This document shows, piece by piece, positions 36,893-47,566 of a stretch of DNA of 64,000 nt; position 1 is the first letter of the stretch; the number at the start of each line of letters is the position of its first letter. Location of the stretch: NCBI GenBank assembly GCA_028023455.1, contig JAQFVV010000509.1, forward strand, positions 60,001 through 124,000, in the 5' to 3' direction. The position numbers were made by a program, and so were the translations under genes. The notes below the pieces were generated by a model that was not told the DNA's origin, did not search any database, and was given only the letters and a program-made list of their open reading frames with translations. This DNA is from Epiperipatus broadwayi (Eukaryota; Onychophora; Udeonychophora; Euonychophora; Peripatidae).

Positions 36893-37195
36893 ACTTCACA
36901 TGATCACCATCTCATGCTAGCACAAAACTGTTAGTAAACAGGCAAAAACTCTCCATATAGTAGTGAAGTAGAGATAAAAGGTGGCTGCTGGAGGTTTGCA
37001 TTAGATCCTAAGATCTAGGTGCAGTACTCTCAGATCCAAGGCTCCTCACTGACGAAGGCCACAAGCCAGAAACTAGTCTGGGATATTGGATGAGTAGGCA
37101 CTAGATAGGGATTTTATGCACAAGCCCCTGGCAGCCATTGAATACTCTGGTTAGCACAAAGTGGCACTACTATATGGAGAGTTCATACTTCTGGG
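36893..37195. repeat. H1 hairpin element
   Basis: 'cacatgatcaccatctcatg' and 'aacaggcaaaaactctccat' on the left, 'atagggattttatgcacaag' and 'actatatggagagttc' on the right. Most of the left core copy is deleted, so only the right-hand core remains. Confidence 0.8.
37045..37082 (+). ncRNA. Candidate hammerhead ribozyme with CUGACGA core (H1 family)
   Basis: Stem I CUCA (37045-37048) with UGGG (37079-37082); core CUGACGA (37049-37055), where N7 is C and position 7 is the one variable base of CUGANGA; stem II GGC-CACAA-GCC; GAAA (37069-37072); palindromic ACUAGU; C17 at 37078. All required bases are present. Confidence 0.55.
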
Positions 37196-38601
37196 TAATT
37201 TTCTTGCCATCTCCAACATACTTAAATAATCCATTATAATAAAATTGTTTTAACAAAGTTATAACACTTAAATATCATTTAGATTTAAAAAGAGTGTGTA
37301 AATATATTCATACAATTTACTAAAGAACTGTTTATGCTTTAGTTTTATTAAAATAACACAAATATTGCATTTGAATAGATAATTGATTCAAGGATTCTTT
37401 CTATCAAAATTATCACTCATTTTTACACACTAAAAACGTCTCTTTCATGTTTGCATTCTTATTTTGACCTCATTTATCATTTTCAAACAATACGTTATTC
37501 TTATTTCTGATTGCATTCAATGAGATTTGTTTTGTGTATGATCTTTTTCATTTCTTATACTACTCTAACAAAGCTTAAGAAGAAAAACTATAAATTCAAA
37601 AAGAATAACTTGCTAACCTACAATACCTACAATATATTCTGATAGCATAGATAAAACTTTGCAGATAAGAAACTAATCTATTAAATTATTGTACCAAATA
37701 TAGGAATGGTTATCCACCCTTTATGAAATATTATATTTTGGAAAGTAGTCACTTTACCTTAATGATTCTACACCAATAAATCATGGCTTATTTCTCAAGC
37801 TCTTATGAAATATAACATTCATGTTTCATAGGAAAATCCTCACATATCCTTACAGTAATAATATGGGTATCACTTTGACCAAGCCCAATAGAATCTCCTA
37901 TTAGTTCTTTGGAATGATATATTATTCTATCTTGGAATTTTAATTTATCCTTTCCACCCTTAGATATCCTCAGCATCCACATCTATTAACTTCCTCTTTT
38001 CTAATAATATGATCATATCTTCTCATCATTGATCCATCTATAATCATTATAGATCACATTACAAAACAAATAAGTCTATTATGACAAATGTTTACTTTAT
38101 TCATTACAAAGTTCGTGATCATAAATAATTTTTCCACCATAGCATTCATGATATTTCATATCTTCATTTATCACATTATATTCTTATGGTATATTTATAT
38201 TTAGTTTAATAGAATACTATTTCTTGACTCATCATCATCATTTAATATGATTACTAAATAATTATTACTATAATAAATTCATTCACCCTGGTTTTACTAC
38301 ACTCAATTATTAATCTTCATATATACTGAAAAAACAAAATAAATTTAAATTACCACATTACCCATACAAACTTTTGTTCTGTAATTCATCTATACCATGT
38401 ATAATCCACAAGCATACCATACATTCTTCTAAACTGAACATATATGTTAATAGATCATCTTAATTCTAAATATTAATTACATATAAAATGATTTAAGTTG
38501 TTTATGATCTTACTATAAAATACTAAATATTTGTATAAAAAAAAACATTAACAATAAAATCAGAAATTAAAATATTTTTTCTCTCTTTTTTAAAATCTTT
38601 T
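37196..38601. other. AT-rich intronic stretch
   Basis: No exon recognised. The plus strand is pyrimidine-rich in places, without splice-site context. Confidence 0.5.
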
Positions 38602-38677
38602 TTTCTCATGTGTCATAGCATCAGCCGGGATGTGAACCCACTAACCCAGGACAATTCTTGACTACCAATGCTTGTGT
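38602..38677 (-). mobile_element. Shortened S1 SINE
   Basis: 'tcatgtgtcatagcatcagc', 'cgggatgtgaacccactaac' and 'ccaggacaattcttgactac' match S1 in reverse. The anticodon-arm region is deleted. Confidence 0.7.
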
Positions 38678-39406
38678 AAAAAATTTTTTTTTAAAAAAAG
38701 AGCTTCAAACTTCTTATTCAATATCACTATGGTAATGGACTGTGACTAAAATTTCCTCACAAATCAATGATTCTCTTCTCCGCTAAGAAATGCACATAAT
38801 TTCAAATAAAACAATTTAAGATAAAAAATGTTCAAAAACAATAATTATTTCAAAGTTTTTAAACTCATTGTCATATTATTGAATCCTAGGATCTTGATAT
38901 TTTAAAAATGAAATTTGCATAAAATTCTGGAACAATTTAATAATATTAAAATAGTTCATGGAATATTAAATATAATTTTTTTATTATTCAACAATATTAA
39001 AAACTCAGCATATACAAAGTTAGTCCAGAAGCAGTTTTAAAACTTTCACTTCTCCTTATTTATTTTTACTTAACAGTTTTATATCTTTGAGATACACAAA
39101 GATAAATTTTTTCAAGTCTATAATAAAATGATAAAAATCAAGTCAGATGTCACATGACCTAATTTTAATAAAGTTTGTATTTACAAATGTTATATATATT
39201 AAAAATAATTCAATAAAAAATTATTTAATAAGACAACTTTTTAAAAAATATTATGTTTAATAAACCTCATGTTTTTTACTTCTTTCTAATGCAGTTTTAT
39301 CTGTCTGACCAATATATATCTTGTTACAAAGTTCACAAATAATCATATATACTAACCCAGCTTTATCATTCTCATTATTATTATTATTTTGATATATTTA
39401 CAGACG

Positions 39407-39606
39407 TTATATATAGAGTTCGCAAAACAAACTCTTAACAAGTTTTGAGAATACCCTCAACCCCACACTGGTTTCTGTATCTAGTATTTTTAATCTAAGG
39501 AATATCCTGGCACCTCACTGATGACGCTAAATGCAGAAACCAGTCTGGGGTTGAGAGTATTCTCAAAGCTTGTTAAGAGTTTGTTTTGCAAACTCTATAT
39601 ATAAAG
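39407..39606. repeat. Hairpin element H3 with intact centre
   Basis: 'agagttcgcaaaacaaactc' and 'ttaacaagttttgagaatac' are mirrored by 'gtattctcaaagcttgttaa' and 'gagtttgttttgcaaactct'. The arms are about 85% identical. The right arm holds the hammerhead candidate at 39512-39551. Confidence 0.85.
39512..39551 (+). ncRNA. Candidate hammerhead ribozyme (H3 family)
   Basis: Stem I ACCUCA (39512-39517) pairs with UGGGGU (39546-39551) over six positions with one G-U. Core CUGAUGA (39518-39524). Stem II is short: GC-UAAAU-GC with a C-A mismatch at its base. GAAA (39536-39539), stem III ACCAGU, C17 at 39545. The sequence around it is unlike H1 except in the conserved boxes, and the stem I bases differ. 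Confidence 0.5.
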
Positions 39607-40082
39607 TCTATAATAATATTATAGAATTTATTTCTCTAATTACTTCTCATTATAAAAATAAAAGATTCTCTTGTTAGCTTTTTATCCTTTTAACATTTTT
39701 TTTATTAAAAGGTAATTCTATTTACTAGCACAAAAATATATTTCATCTTTATATGTCTTTCATCACATATAAAAGCATAATAAATATTCATTATTCTATT
39801 AAAATGTTTTTATCATTAATTCAATATATAGTAAATATTCTCTTTTCTAAATTGCAAATTTAATCATTTTAATTTAAGAAAGAATTATTTTCAAATAGAT
39901 TTAGTTCTATAAATTAATTTTATAAGCTGATAAGAACTATATCTCTGTATTAAATAGAAATTCCTCTTAATAGATAATAATGAAATTAATTAATTTTGCA
40001 TAGATAACAAAATACTTTCTTATCTAACAATAGCTGTAGTTTCCAGGTAATTTTAGTTTATAATGCTTTTTTATTGTTTTCA

Positions 40083-40230
40083 CAAATGATAATAAACTTA
40101 ACTGTTAGTAAACAGGCAAAAACTCTCCATATAGTAGTGCCATCTTGTGCTAACCAGAGTAATCAATGGAGAGTTGTTGCCTGTTTACTAACAGTTATGT
40201 GCTAGCATGAGATGGTGATCATGTGAAACT
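40083..40230. repeat. H1 hairpin element, short form without core
   Basis: 'ctgttagtaaacaggcaaaa' and 'actctccatatagtagtgcc' at the left. The right terminus is 'gagagttgttgcctgtttac' and 'gagatggtgatcatgtg'. The whole centre is missing. Confidence 0.85.
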
Positions 40231-41049
40231 TAACTGTTTCTTTTAAATTCCACTAGTTGTCATTATAATTAGAAGTTGGCATACAAGGCTATTAGATCAA
40301 CCATGAGGAAACTTAGGTTTATTTACTCTACTGTCTTTTATACATCACTCTTAAAACATTATATCACTATTCAGCTTGTTATTAATCATTTACTTTAAAA
40401 AATTAAAATATAGTAAAAAAATGTATAACTTATAAAGAATTCAGTAAAACAGATGTTCACGCTTTCAATCAACTTTTTTTAGTTCATGTGCTATTATCTT
40501 TTATACTTTAGACAGTATAGCATCAGAACACTAATTAAATTAATTTCATTGGTCAGTAACTAAAATTAACCAGTTATTTATTGCATAAATTATCTTGTTG
40601 TCTACATTTTTAAAAAAAGTAATTAAAATCAAAAATATTTAAAAAGTTATTAAATTAAATAACTCCTAAACTTAAATTTAAAATATAATTATAATTTTCA
40701 TAGACTGTAATATTAATCTATTTTAAATAAGATATTTAATTAATATTTACATCTAAAATATAATATTCTTATTCAATAGAACTCTGCACACATACTTATA
40801 CATATACCTTTTAAAGGATCACTGTCATTTAATTAAATTGAGATTTGATTTATTACTAGTGTAACTTTTAATAAATATTATATAACTATATAGGTACAAT
40901 GTAAATATGTTTGTATTTATTGAACACTATTATAATTAAACTATATATGACTGTTTATAATATAAATAATTATAAATAAAAGGTGGTTATAATATTGAAT
41001 TTCAAACACCTTACACATTTCACTTTTCAGCAAAAAAACTTTTATTATT

Positions 41050-41089
41050 GATTACAGTTTCGACTGTACCATGCAGTCTTCATCAGATC
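41050..41089 (-). ncRNA. Candidate hammerhead ribozyme, GACTG/CAGTC family
   Basis: On the minus strand: stem I GAU (41089-41087), CUGAUGA (41086-41080), one extra A, stem II GACUG-CAUGGUA-CAGUC, GAAA (41061-41058), CUGU, A17 at 41053, then AUC completing a three-pair stem I. All invariant bases are present and stem II has five Watson-Crick pairs. Stems I and III are minimal, as in Penelope-type hammerheads. The motif type is widespread in invertebrate repeats. Confidence 0.5.
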
Positions 41090-41109
41090 TACAAAATTTG
41101 AACACATAA

Positions 41110-41420
41110 AAATACAACCATTAACTCTTATAATGCATGACTCGTCTAAAAACGAGAAGATTTGACATCACTCTAAATCGGCTACTTTTTATCCCACGTA
41201 TACATATAATATGTCATTCGAAAGAAAATCAAAAGTTCTGTAAGATGGTGCCCTCTTCAGATTTATTTTACAAGTAAAAAATCAATAAAAATGACCATAT
41301 ATGTCAAACAAAACCAAAGCACCGCCTCCTCGTCAACTTTTCTTGAATCTTATTGGCTGTCCCACTTCTGTCAGAAAGGGAAATGGCTGCCAAAAAGTAA
41401 AAAGTTACGTTCGTTTTGAT
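41110..41420. other. Unassigned segment of higher complexity
   Basis: Contains a small hairpin (ctcgt-ctaaaa-acgag near 41142), 'aagatggtgccctcttcaga', an ATTGG box in 'cttattggctgtcccac', and 'gaaatggctgccaaaaag'. No frame is open. It could be the 5' part of a promoter-bearing repeat related to unit B downstream. Confidence 0.3.
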
Positions 41421-42788
41421 TTTTATTATGAAAATTATAAAAGAATGTTTACAACATTTTAAACAATATTTGAATTGAATTACAAATTATTATTGATAAA
41501 ATAATACTAAAAATCAAATTATTTTAGAAAAATAGTTAAGATATTACCAAGAATTATTTATTTATTGCTACATATTGATCGTAACGTTAAAGTGAAAAAA
41601 AAAAGATTGCGTCAATGGTTGGTTGAATAGCGGTTACTTTTATTTCACTGCAATTGAATATTTTTTAAATTATAAATCAAATTTTATTTTTGAAAAGACT
41701 TTCGTTTGTTTCATAATCTGACAATTCAGTAATATACTTTTTACAAACGAAACTAATGTATTTATATTATTAAAAGTGATCTATTTTAACAATAGATTTT
41801 GTTAAAGTTGTGAGTTGGCCAATTACAAGTTTTGATTTTTAACTCATTCGGCCAATTAAATAATAATCATTGAAAGGGTTAAAATACATTATTTTATATA
41901 AAATTATTAAATTCCTATCAAACTTTTAAATTTTTTTAAAAATATTTCCTAACCTTTTCAATTCATATAATATCATTAACAAAACAGAGAAGGAAGAAAA
42001 GATTTTAAAAGGTGTTTATTAACTACCTCCACAGAATTCTATATTTAATCCTAGAAATTAAACTATTTATATGTATTATACATTTAAAATTAATATTAAT
42101 AGGGTTATGTGTCTCCTAAATTTAAAATTTTGACTATGATATCAGTTTTTACATCCTTCTTAGATATAGTAAATGGTTACTATATATATATATATATATT
42201 GTACCTATATTGATATAGGCACATATAATTTTATCTAAAATTATATTATTAAAACAATCTTTCGTTAAAGAGAAACATAAAATTAAATGTTGAGTTTATT
42301 GCAGCTTGTTTTCGAAAAAGGAATCAAATAGTTTTCTATCGTTAATTTCTGAAATAAGAGCTACAATTAATTAATCAAAAGGGGGGAGGGGGAGTCTTGG
42401 TTTGAGAAATGAATCTAAGGGTTATAAAAGGAAGTAAAGAGTTTTTATTAGTATTTGTAAAAATATAATTTAAAAAAGTTAAAACATACAAATCTCTTTT
42501 CATTCAAGTTTAATTAAAGAAAAAATAATGATAAAACTAAATAGTAAATTGTATTAAAAATATATGTGCGTATATATGTGCGATTTGTAAATAAATAAAA
42601 TGTATGCGAAATAAAAGAAGATTATCATTAAAAACACAGCAATGGTTATTAATAAAATAAAACAACATGTTTTATTGCATGGCTATTACTAATTAAGCAA
42701 TCTTCCAAAACACGTTTATCAAATTATTATCACTGGAATTTGATAACAGATCTTTGCCGGAGATATTAGAAAGACAACAAGGTGCAGG

Positions 42789-42824
42789 TATAAATAGACC
42801 TTTTTTTATCGGACAGTAGTCAGT
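42789..42824 (+). promoter_or_regulatory. TATA box and initiator of unit B
   Basis: TATAAATAG at 42789-42797 and TCAGT at 42820-42824, 33 bases from the first T of TATA to the initiator A. Confidence 0.55.
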
Positions 42825-42900
42825 CCACAAATTAATTGAGTGAGTTCAGTTCACAAATTAATTGAGTGAGTGCAGTTCACAAATTAATTGAATCAGTTGA
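42821..42900 (+). repeat. 26 bp tandem repeat, three copies, at the unit B start site
   Basis: Units beginning cagtccac (42821), cagttcac (42847) and cagttcac (42873), each followed by 'aaattaattga', repeat with period 26 directly from the predicted initiator. Confidence 0.85.
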
Positions 42901-43200
42901 GTTAATTATATCCAGAAACAAAATGCAGTGCTGAGAAGATTTTGGGAATTCACGCCTTTCCACAGCCTAAAAAGTCCGATGAAAACAGCAAGATCTGCCC
43001 GTGAAATAATGTCAACGTAACAACTTAGAAAATCTCCGTCAGTATCTAATTGTCTCCAATAGTAATAATCGTGAATAATAAGGAAACTCATCAAGGAAAC
43101 ATCCCAGCTGGCTGGAAGCATTCATACTGGAACCATTCATACTGGAAGAAACAACAAACAAGAAGAAAACAAAGTGCTAAATCTACGTTCAAAATCCTAG
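42822..43200 (+). other. Predicted first exon of promoter unit B
   Basis: From the initiator to CCTAG|GTAAAAC at 43201. It is GC-richer than the flanks. Local direct repeats 'cattcatactggaa' occur near 43120 and 43135. No convincing coding frame: 43050-43280 runs through the donor. A GGCGCC site at 43753 follows about 550 bp downstream, comparable with units A and C. Confidence 0.4.
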
Positions 43201-44639
43201 GTAAAACATTTGCTTATTTTTGTTTATACTGTAATAGCCATTGCATTTCATTAATTCATACGAGTCTTTCAAGAGTCTAATTATATGAACTCTATATCAT
43301 ACATAAACGAACTATTGATGTGTGTGATTAAATTTCAAATGCTATGTAGTCCTTTATTATCATTATTATGTGTGTGCATGAGTTAATATGTGCATGATCA
43401 TTATATCAATATTTATTAGTTAAATTAGAGTGTTCTGTTATTAAATCTATAGGAATATTTAAACTATTTAGAAATGTTAATTTAAAATATGCGTGTGTTT
43501 TATTAGAATTATAAAATGTTTAAATTTAGTAAATAAATATTAGTTAATAAATTATCTTTAAAATTAAACTTTATTTGTCGGTCAATTCTTTTTATCAATT
43601 CTTTTTAACAAATTCTTTTATCAATTCTTTTAATCACTAATTAAGTATAATCTATTAGTGATTACAAATAGCTGAGCTAGTCGTGGATTTAGGTGTTGAG
43701 TTAGTGGCTATTGCTCAAAGTGCATTATTTATTCATCCTTGAATAGATAGCTGGCGCCCATGTTTATAAACAAACAAAAAAAAAGTGCTTTGGACGTGGT
43801 GTTCAACTCAACAGCCGAGAAGAAGCTATGTCCTGGAAATGTAACATTAGTTATATACTTTATAGCTATCGTTTGGACATACATACTCTCCGAGTATGTT
43901 CTTCTCTGCCTAAGAGACCGGTGTTTCAAATCTACATATTCGAATTCTGTTCAATATATATATATATTACTGGAAATATGATTTATAGTTATTCATTTCA
44001 AAATTTTAAGGCGCCACTATCCTAGATCATGACTTACAACATGAAATAGGTACTTCATAGATTATTTTTAGTGTTTTCCCTGCCATCACAAAGTCTTGTA
44101 AGTCACTTGAAAATGTTATTATGTCTCATGGATTTTCTATCATAAACAATTTGAATGTTTCAGGAGCATTTTTGCCCAATTTAAAATGAAATTTGATGTT
44201 AATGTGTTGTTTCATTGTGAATTAAAGTACAAAACTAACTGTCATATTTCAGTTTGTAACTCAAGAGCCTTAAAATTCTTGTGGTGAATAACTTAATTAT
44301 GATGTTATATAACATATACATTGACTAGATGTCACTGCAGGCAGATTGGAGAGAGAATCACCAGTCATAATTTCACTGGACATAGTTAAAAATTTTATAT
44401 TTTAAAAATATATTTATAGATGTTAATTAAAATTGTTATAAAAAATAAGAAAAATATATTGTTTGAAATATATAGCATATAAGTATGGATTTTCTATACT
44501 TCTTTTAGTGCATCTTCCATCTCAACTCTATCACATCACAAGTATCCTCCAATGTGGAAAATCAGATCTCCCTCTCTTCCTGTGCACTGTACAGGTGAAT
44601 GATGTATAAAACAGCTGAATCTTCATGCTCATGCAGTGC

Positions 44640-44765
44640 TATTATATCCATATTGCCCTGTGTGCAGTTCAATGCAATTGGCAGTGGGTGCGCCCTGGGA
44701 TCAGGAGATCCCAGGATTGATTCTGGCATTCACAGGTTTGGTGATTGAACTTTTTATGAACTTCT
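44640..44765 (+). mobile_element. S2 SINE copy
   Basis: 'tgcagttcaatgcaattggc', 'gggatcaggagatcccagga', 'ttgattctggcattcacagg', ending 'gaactttttatgaactt', the shared S2 tail. Confidence 0.55.
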
Positions 44766-46097
44766 GAGCAATAAAGCCATATGCCTTCTTATTTATACTC
44801 ATATCCACTTCTACCCTATCCATTTTCCCAAAACTAGTTTTTTGATTACTTCTGCTATCAATAAGAGACTTGAGTCTAATGTGGCAGAAACTTGAATTTT
44901 TTTTATTATCAAGCTAACCATCTAAAATTCAAAACATCTTAATGTTTCAAATTTATTTTCTTGGAATTAAAATATCGGGGTGTATTGAAATTTCAGATTG
45001 TTAGCTTGATAGTAAAAAACAAAATAAAAAAAGGAATAAAATGTGTTTTCTGGATGAGTGGTTCACTAATTTAAGATGATCTAGTTGCACTAAATCCAGT
45101 CTCATCAATGACAGAAACCATAAGACAGAAAACTAATTCCAAGGATATGAATACGACAGCATTGGATATGGATTTGATAGCATTACAATCAGCTTACAAT
45201 AGATGGCTCTGGAGTAGAGTGGAGAGAATTGTTTCTAATAGCAGGTTATATGTAAACAGAGTTAGTCATATAAAATTTGTTGTTTTACTCATCCTGGTTA
45301 AAATAGGGAACAGTATCTACAGTTTCAATCATTACCATTACTAATTCATTGCTCAAGATTACAATAGATGGCTCTGGAGTAGAGTGGAGAGAATTGCTTC
45401 TAGTCATGTAATATTTGTTGTTTTACCCATTGTGGTCAGAATGGCAAACAGAGACTACACTTATCAGTATTGCCATCAATGCTTATTGATTTCTCAAGTT
45501 TATAATATATATCTCTGGAACAGGGAGGATATAATTACTTCTAATAGCATGTTGCATATAAGAAGAGTTGGTCATAAAATATTTATTGTTTTACCCATCC
45601 TCGATGAAAGGGTGAATAGTGTCTGCTGTCATAAGAAAACTGATGACAATAAAGCGTATAATTATTCATTTGGCATCAGATATTATATAAGCAAATTGAT
45701 TTGGATTCAAAATAGTAATGCATTTTAAATATAGACAAAAAATGACTCCTGGATAAGAAGGCATTAGGTCGAGGTAGTGCATTTTTTGCATTGCGTCCAA
45801 ACTCTTCACTGACAAAGGCTATAAGATTGAAATAAATTCAAGATGAGGTATAAAATAGCACTAAATGTGGATGTAATAGCACTACTATCAACATCCACTG
45901 ATAATTCAAGATTACAAAACATAGCTCTGATGTAGGGTGAAGAATATTGCTACTATACTGTTCATATAATCATGTCATATTTGCTGGTTTACACCATATG
46001 AGCAAAAAAAAAAATTTTGAATTGGAAGAGGAAACAATTTTTTATAAGTTTTGTATACTTTAATTTTCTCTCACATGAGTATCCAATTTTGTTGTGT

Positions 46098-46185
46098 TGT
46101 GGTCGAGTAGTCAGCGTAGCTGCCTTACAAGTAGTTGTCCCAGGTTAGTGGGTTCACTTCTCGGTCAATGCTATGACACATTAAA
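46098..46185 (+). mobile_element. tRNA-derived SINE S1 copy
   Basis: 'tgtggtcgagtagtcagcgt', 'agctgccttacaagtagttg', 'agtgggttcacttctcggtc', 'aatgctatgacacatta'. The A box, B box and tail are all readable. Confidence 0.75.
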
Positions 46186-46710
46186 AAAGTATCCAATTAA
46201 GGAGCAGTTTAAAAACATATCAACTATTTTAATTATGCGAAAACTGTGTGTATAAAATACTCATGGAACACTATTCAAATGATAAAGTTGAGTTCAGAAC
46301 AATAATTGTGAAAAATTTAACATTTTAGTATTTCAAATTAACTTGCTAAAATTTCCTAAACATATGTAAATTCTAATTCACCTTAATTTAGACATACTTT
46401 TCTTTAGGTTTCTTAATAAAATAATTTATTATATTCAATTCTTTCACAACACATTATAATTAAAAACAAGAGCAGCTCTTAGCGCCATCTACCATAAACT
46501 TGAAGAATGTGATTACCAAATATTTTAGTGCATTTAAATCCCCATTACCAGACTAATTTTCAGCTTTTATCTTTGTAAATGAAGCTTGGAATTCAAATCT
46601 GGAAGTAATGCAATTATGAGTTTAGCAACTACTTTAACTCCATATTTGCCCAAAGGTTTGTAATAGTGGCATTTAAATTATATTTATATGTTGGACTATT
46701 TCCACCATCT

Positions 46711-47156
46711 AATAATAAATATTGAATGTCTTTAAAAAAATTTAACTTAATTTAAATTTTCCAATTATATTCAGCCATTAATAATTACACACATGTTAGT
46801 ATTTGCACAATGTTTCGAATGGTATTTTATTCTCTTCTTCAAATGTTGCTGGTCTGATTAGTAATAATACTAGCATAGTAATTAAATTTGGACCTTTAGA
46901 TTTTTTAATGTTGAATTTTAAGGTAATACCAGTTTATTAAAGCGTTACTTTAAAATCCAAGAATGTAAATGTCAGGCTCGATTCCCATGCCAATATTGTC
47001 ATTGGCAGGCCAGCACTCCCGAAGAAGAGACAAGAATGATACCATTCAAAACATTATGAATATACTAACATATGCGCTATTACTAACAGTTGAATGCAAT
47101 TGGAAAATTTAAATAAAGTTAATTTTTTATAAAGACATTCAGTATTTAATATTAGA
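46711..47156. repeat. Palindromic element just upstream of exon 2
   Basis: 'attgaatgtctttaaaaaaa' and 'aattttccaattatattca' at the left are mirrored by 'gaatgcaattggaaaattta' and 'ttttataaagacattcagta' at the right. Inside, the left arm in reverse has 'gaagaagagaataaaatacc' and 'attcgaaacatt', and the right has 'gaagaagagacaagaatgat' and 'attcaaaacatt'. A 160 bp spacer separates the arms. Confidence 0.8.
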
Positions 47157-47444
47157 TAACTGTTAACTCCAACTTTATCATTCAAACTAACTTTGAATCT
47201 CAAGCCTCACTGATAAAATCAAGAGACAGAAATTGGTCCAAACATGGATATTTAAATGCACTAAGATACCTGATTATCATTAAATACTCAAACTTATAAT
47301 AGATGGTGCTAGAGTAGCAAGCTATTCTTGTTTTATCATATTATGTTGGCTGGAAAATTAAATGATTTATTGTTCTTATATTAATGTAACATTTACTAAA
47401 CAAGTACAGTTGCATATAGTAGTATAACTTTTTTTTTTCAATAG

Positions 47445-47566
47445 CATGGAAAGTTTCAAAATGGCGAAGACCTAATAAAAGTATGGGACTGGATTTATTA
47501 TACAGAAGTGGAAAAGAAGGCTAGGAAAAAGTTAACACCATTACAAAAGTTTAGATTAAGACAAAG
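47445..47566 (+). CDS. Internal exon of a SIX/ANHX-like homeobox gene
   Basis: The acceptor (a 10 T run then caatag) ends at 47444 and the donor AG|gtaaca begins at 47567. The exon is 122 bases, entering in phase 0 and leaving in phase 2. It reads 'HGKFQNGEDLIKVWDWIYY', then 'TEVEKKARKKLTPLQKFRLR', then QR. In SIX proteins the matching stretch is '[20 protein letters not shown]' followed by 'LGAVGKYRVRRK'. In human ANHX, as I remember it, the stretch contains 'LTPVQKFRCRKR'. The shared LTPxQKFRxR and the W-x-x-(I/A)-(H/Y)-Y helix make ANHX the best guess, SIX the alternative. The homeodomain should begin within about ten residues downstream, but no exon for it was found up to 64000. The other two frames contain stops. 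Exon 1 at 18296-18391 joins it exactly. Confidence 0.72.

Larger units (their letters stand above)
18392..47444 (+). other. Predicted intron 1 of the SIX/ANHX-like gene, 29 kb
   Basis: Bounded by donor gtaaga at 18392 and acceptor tttttttttcaatag ending at 47444. The join is phase 0 on both sides and restores a continuous homologous protein. The intron holds the hairpin elements, LINE relic, SINEs and promoter units listed separately. I could not exclude a further small exon inside it, but the protein alignment needs none. Confidence 0.55.

Noticed and set aside
43745-43760. TGGCGCCC as a retroviral-type primer binding site
   Set aside because: The complementarity to a tRNA 3' end is only eight bases here and no LTR end is next to it. 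The similar GGCGCC in unit A lies inside the unit, so a shared internal motif is more likely.
43760-43981. 73-codon frame with a hydrophobic stretch, as a small membrane protein
   Set aside because: It lies in the promoter-bearing repeat region and runs into an AT microsatellite. A second overlapping frame of similar length exists, and no family is recognisable.
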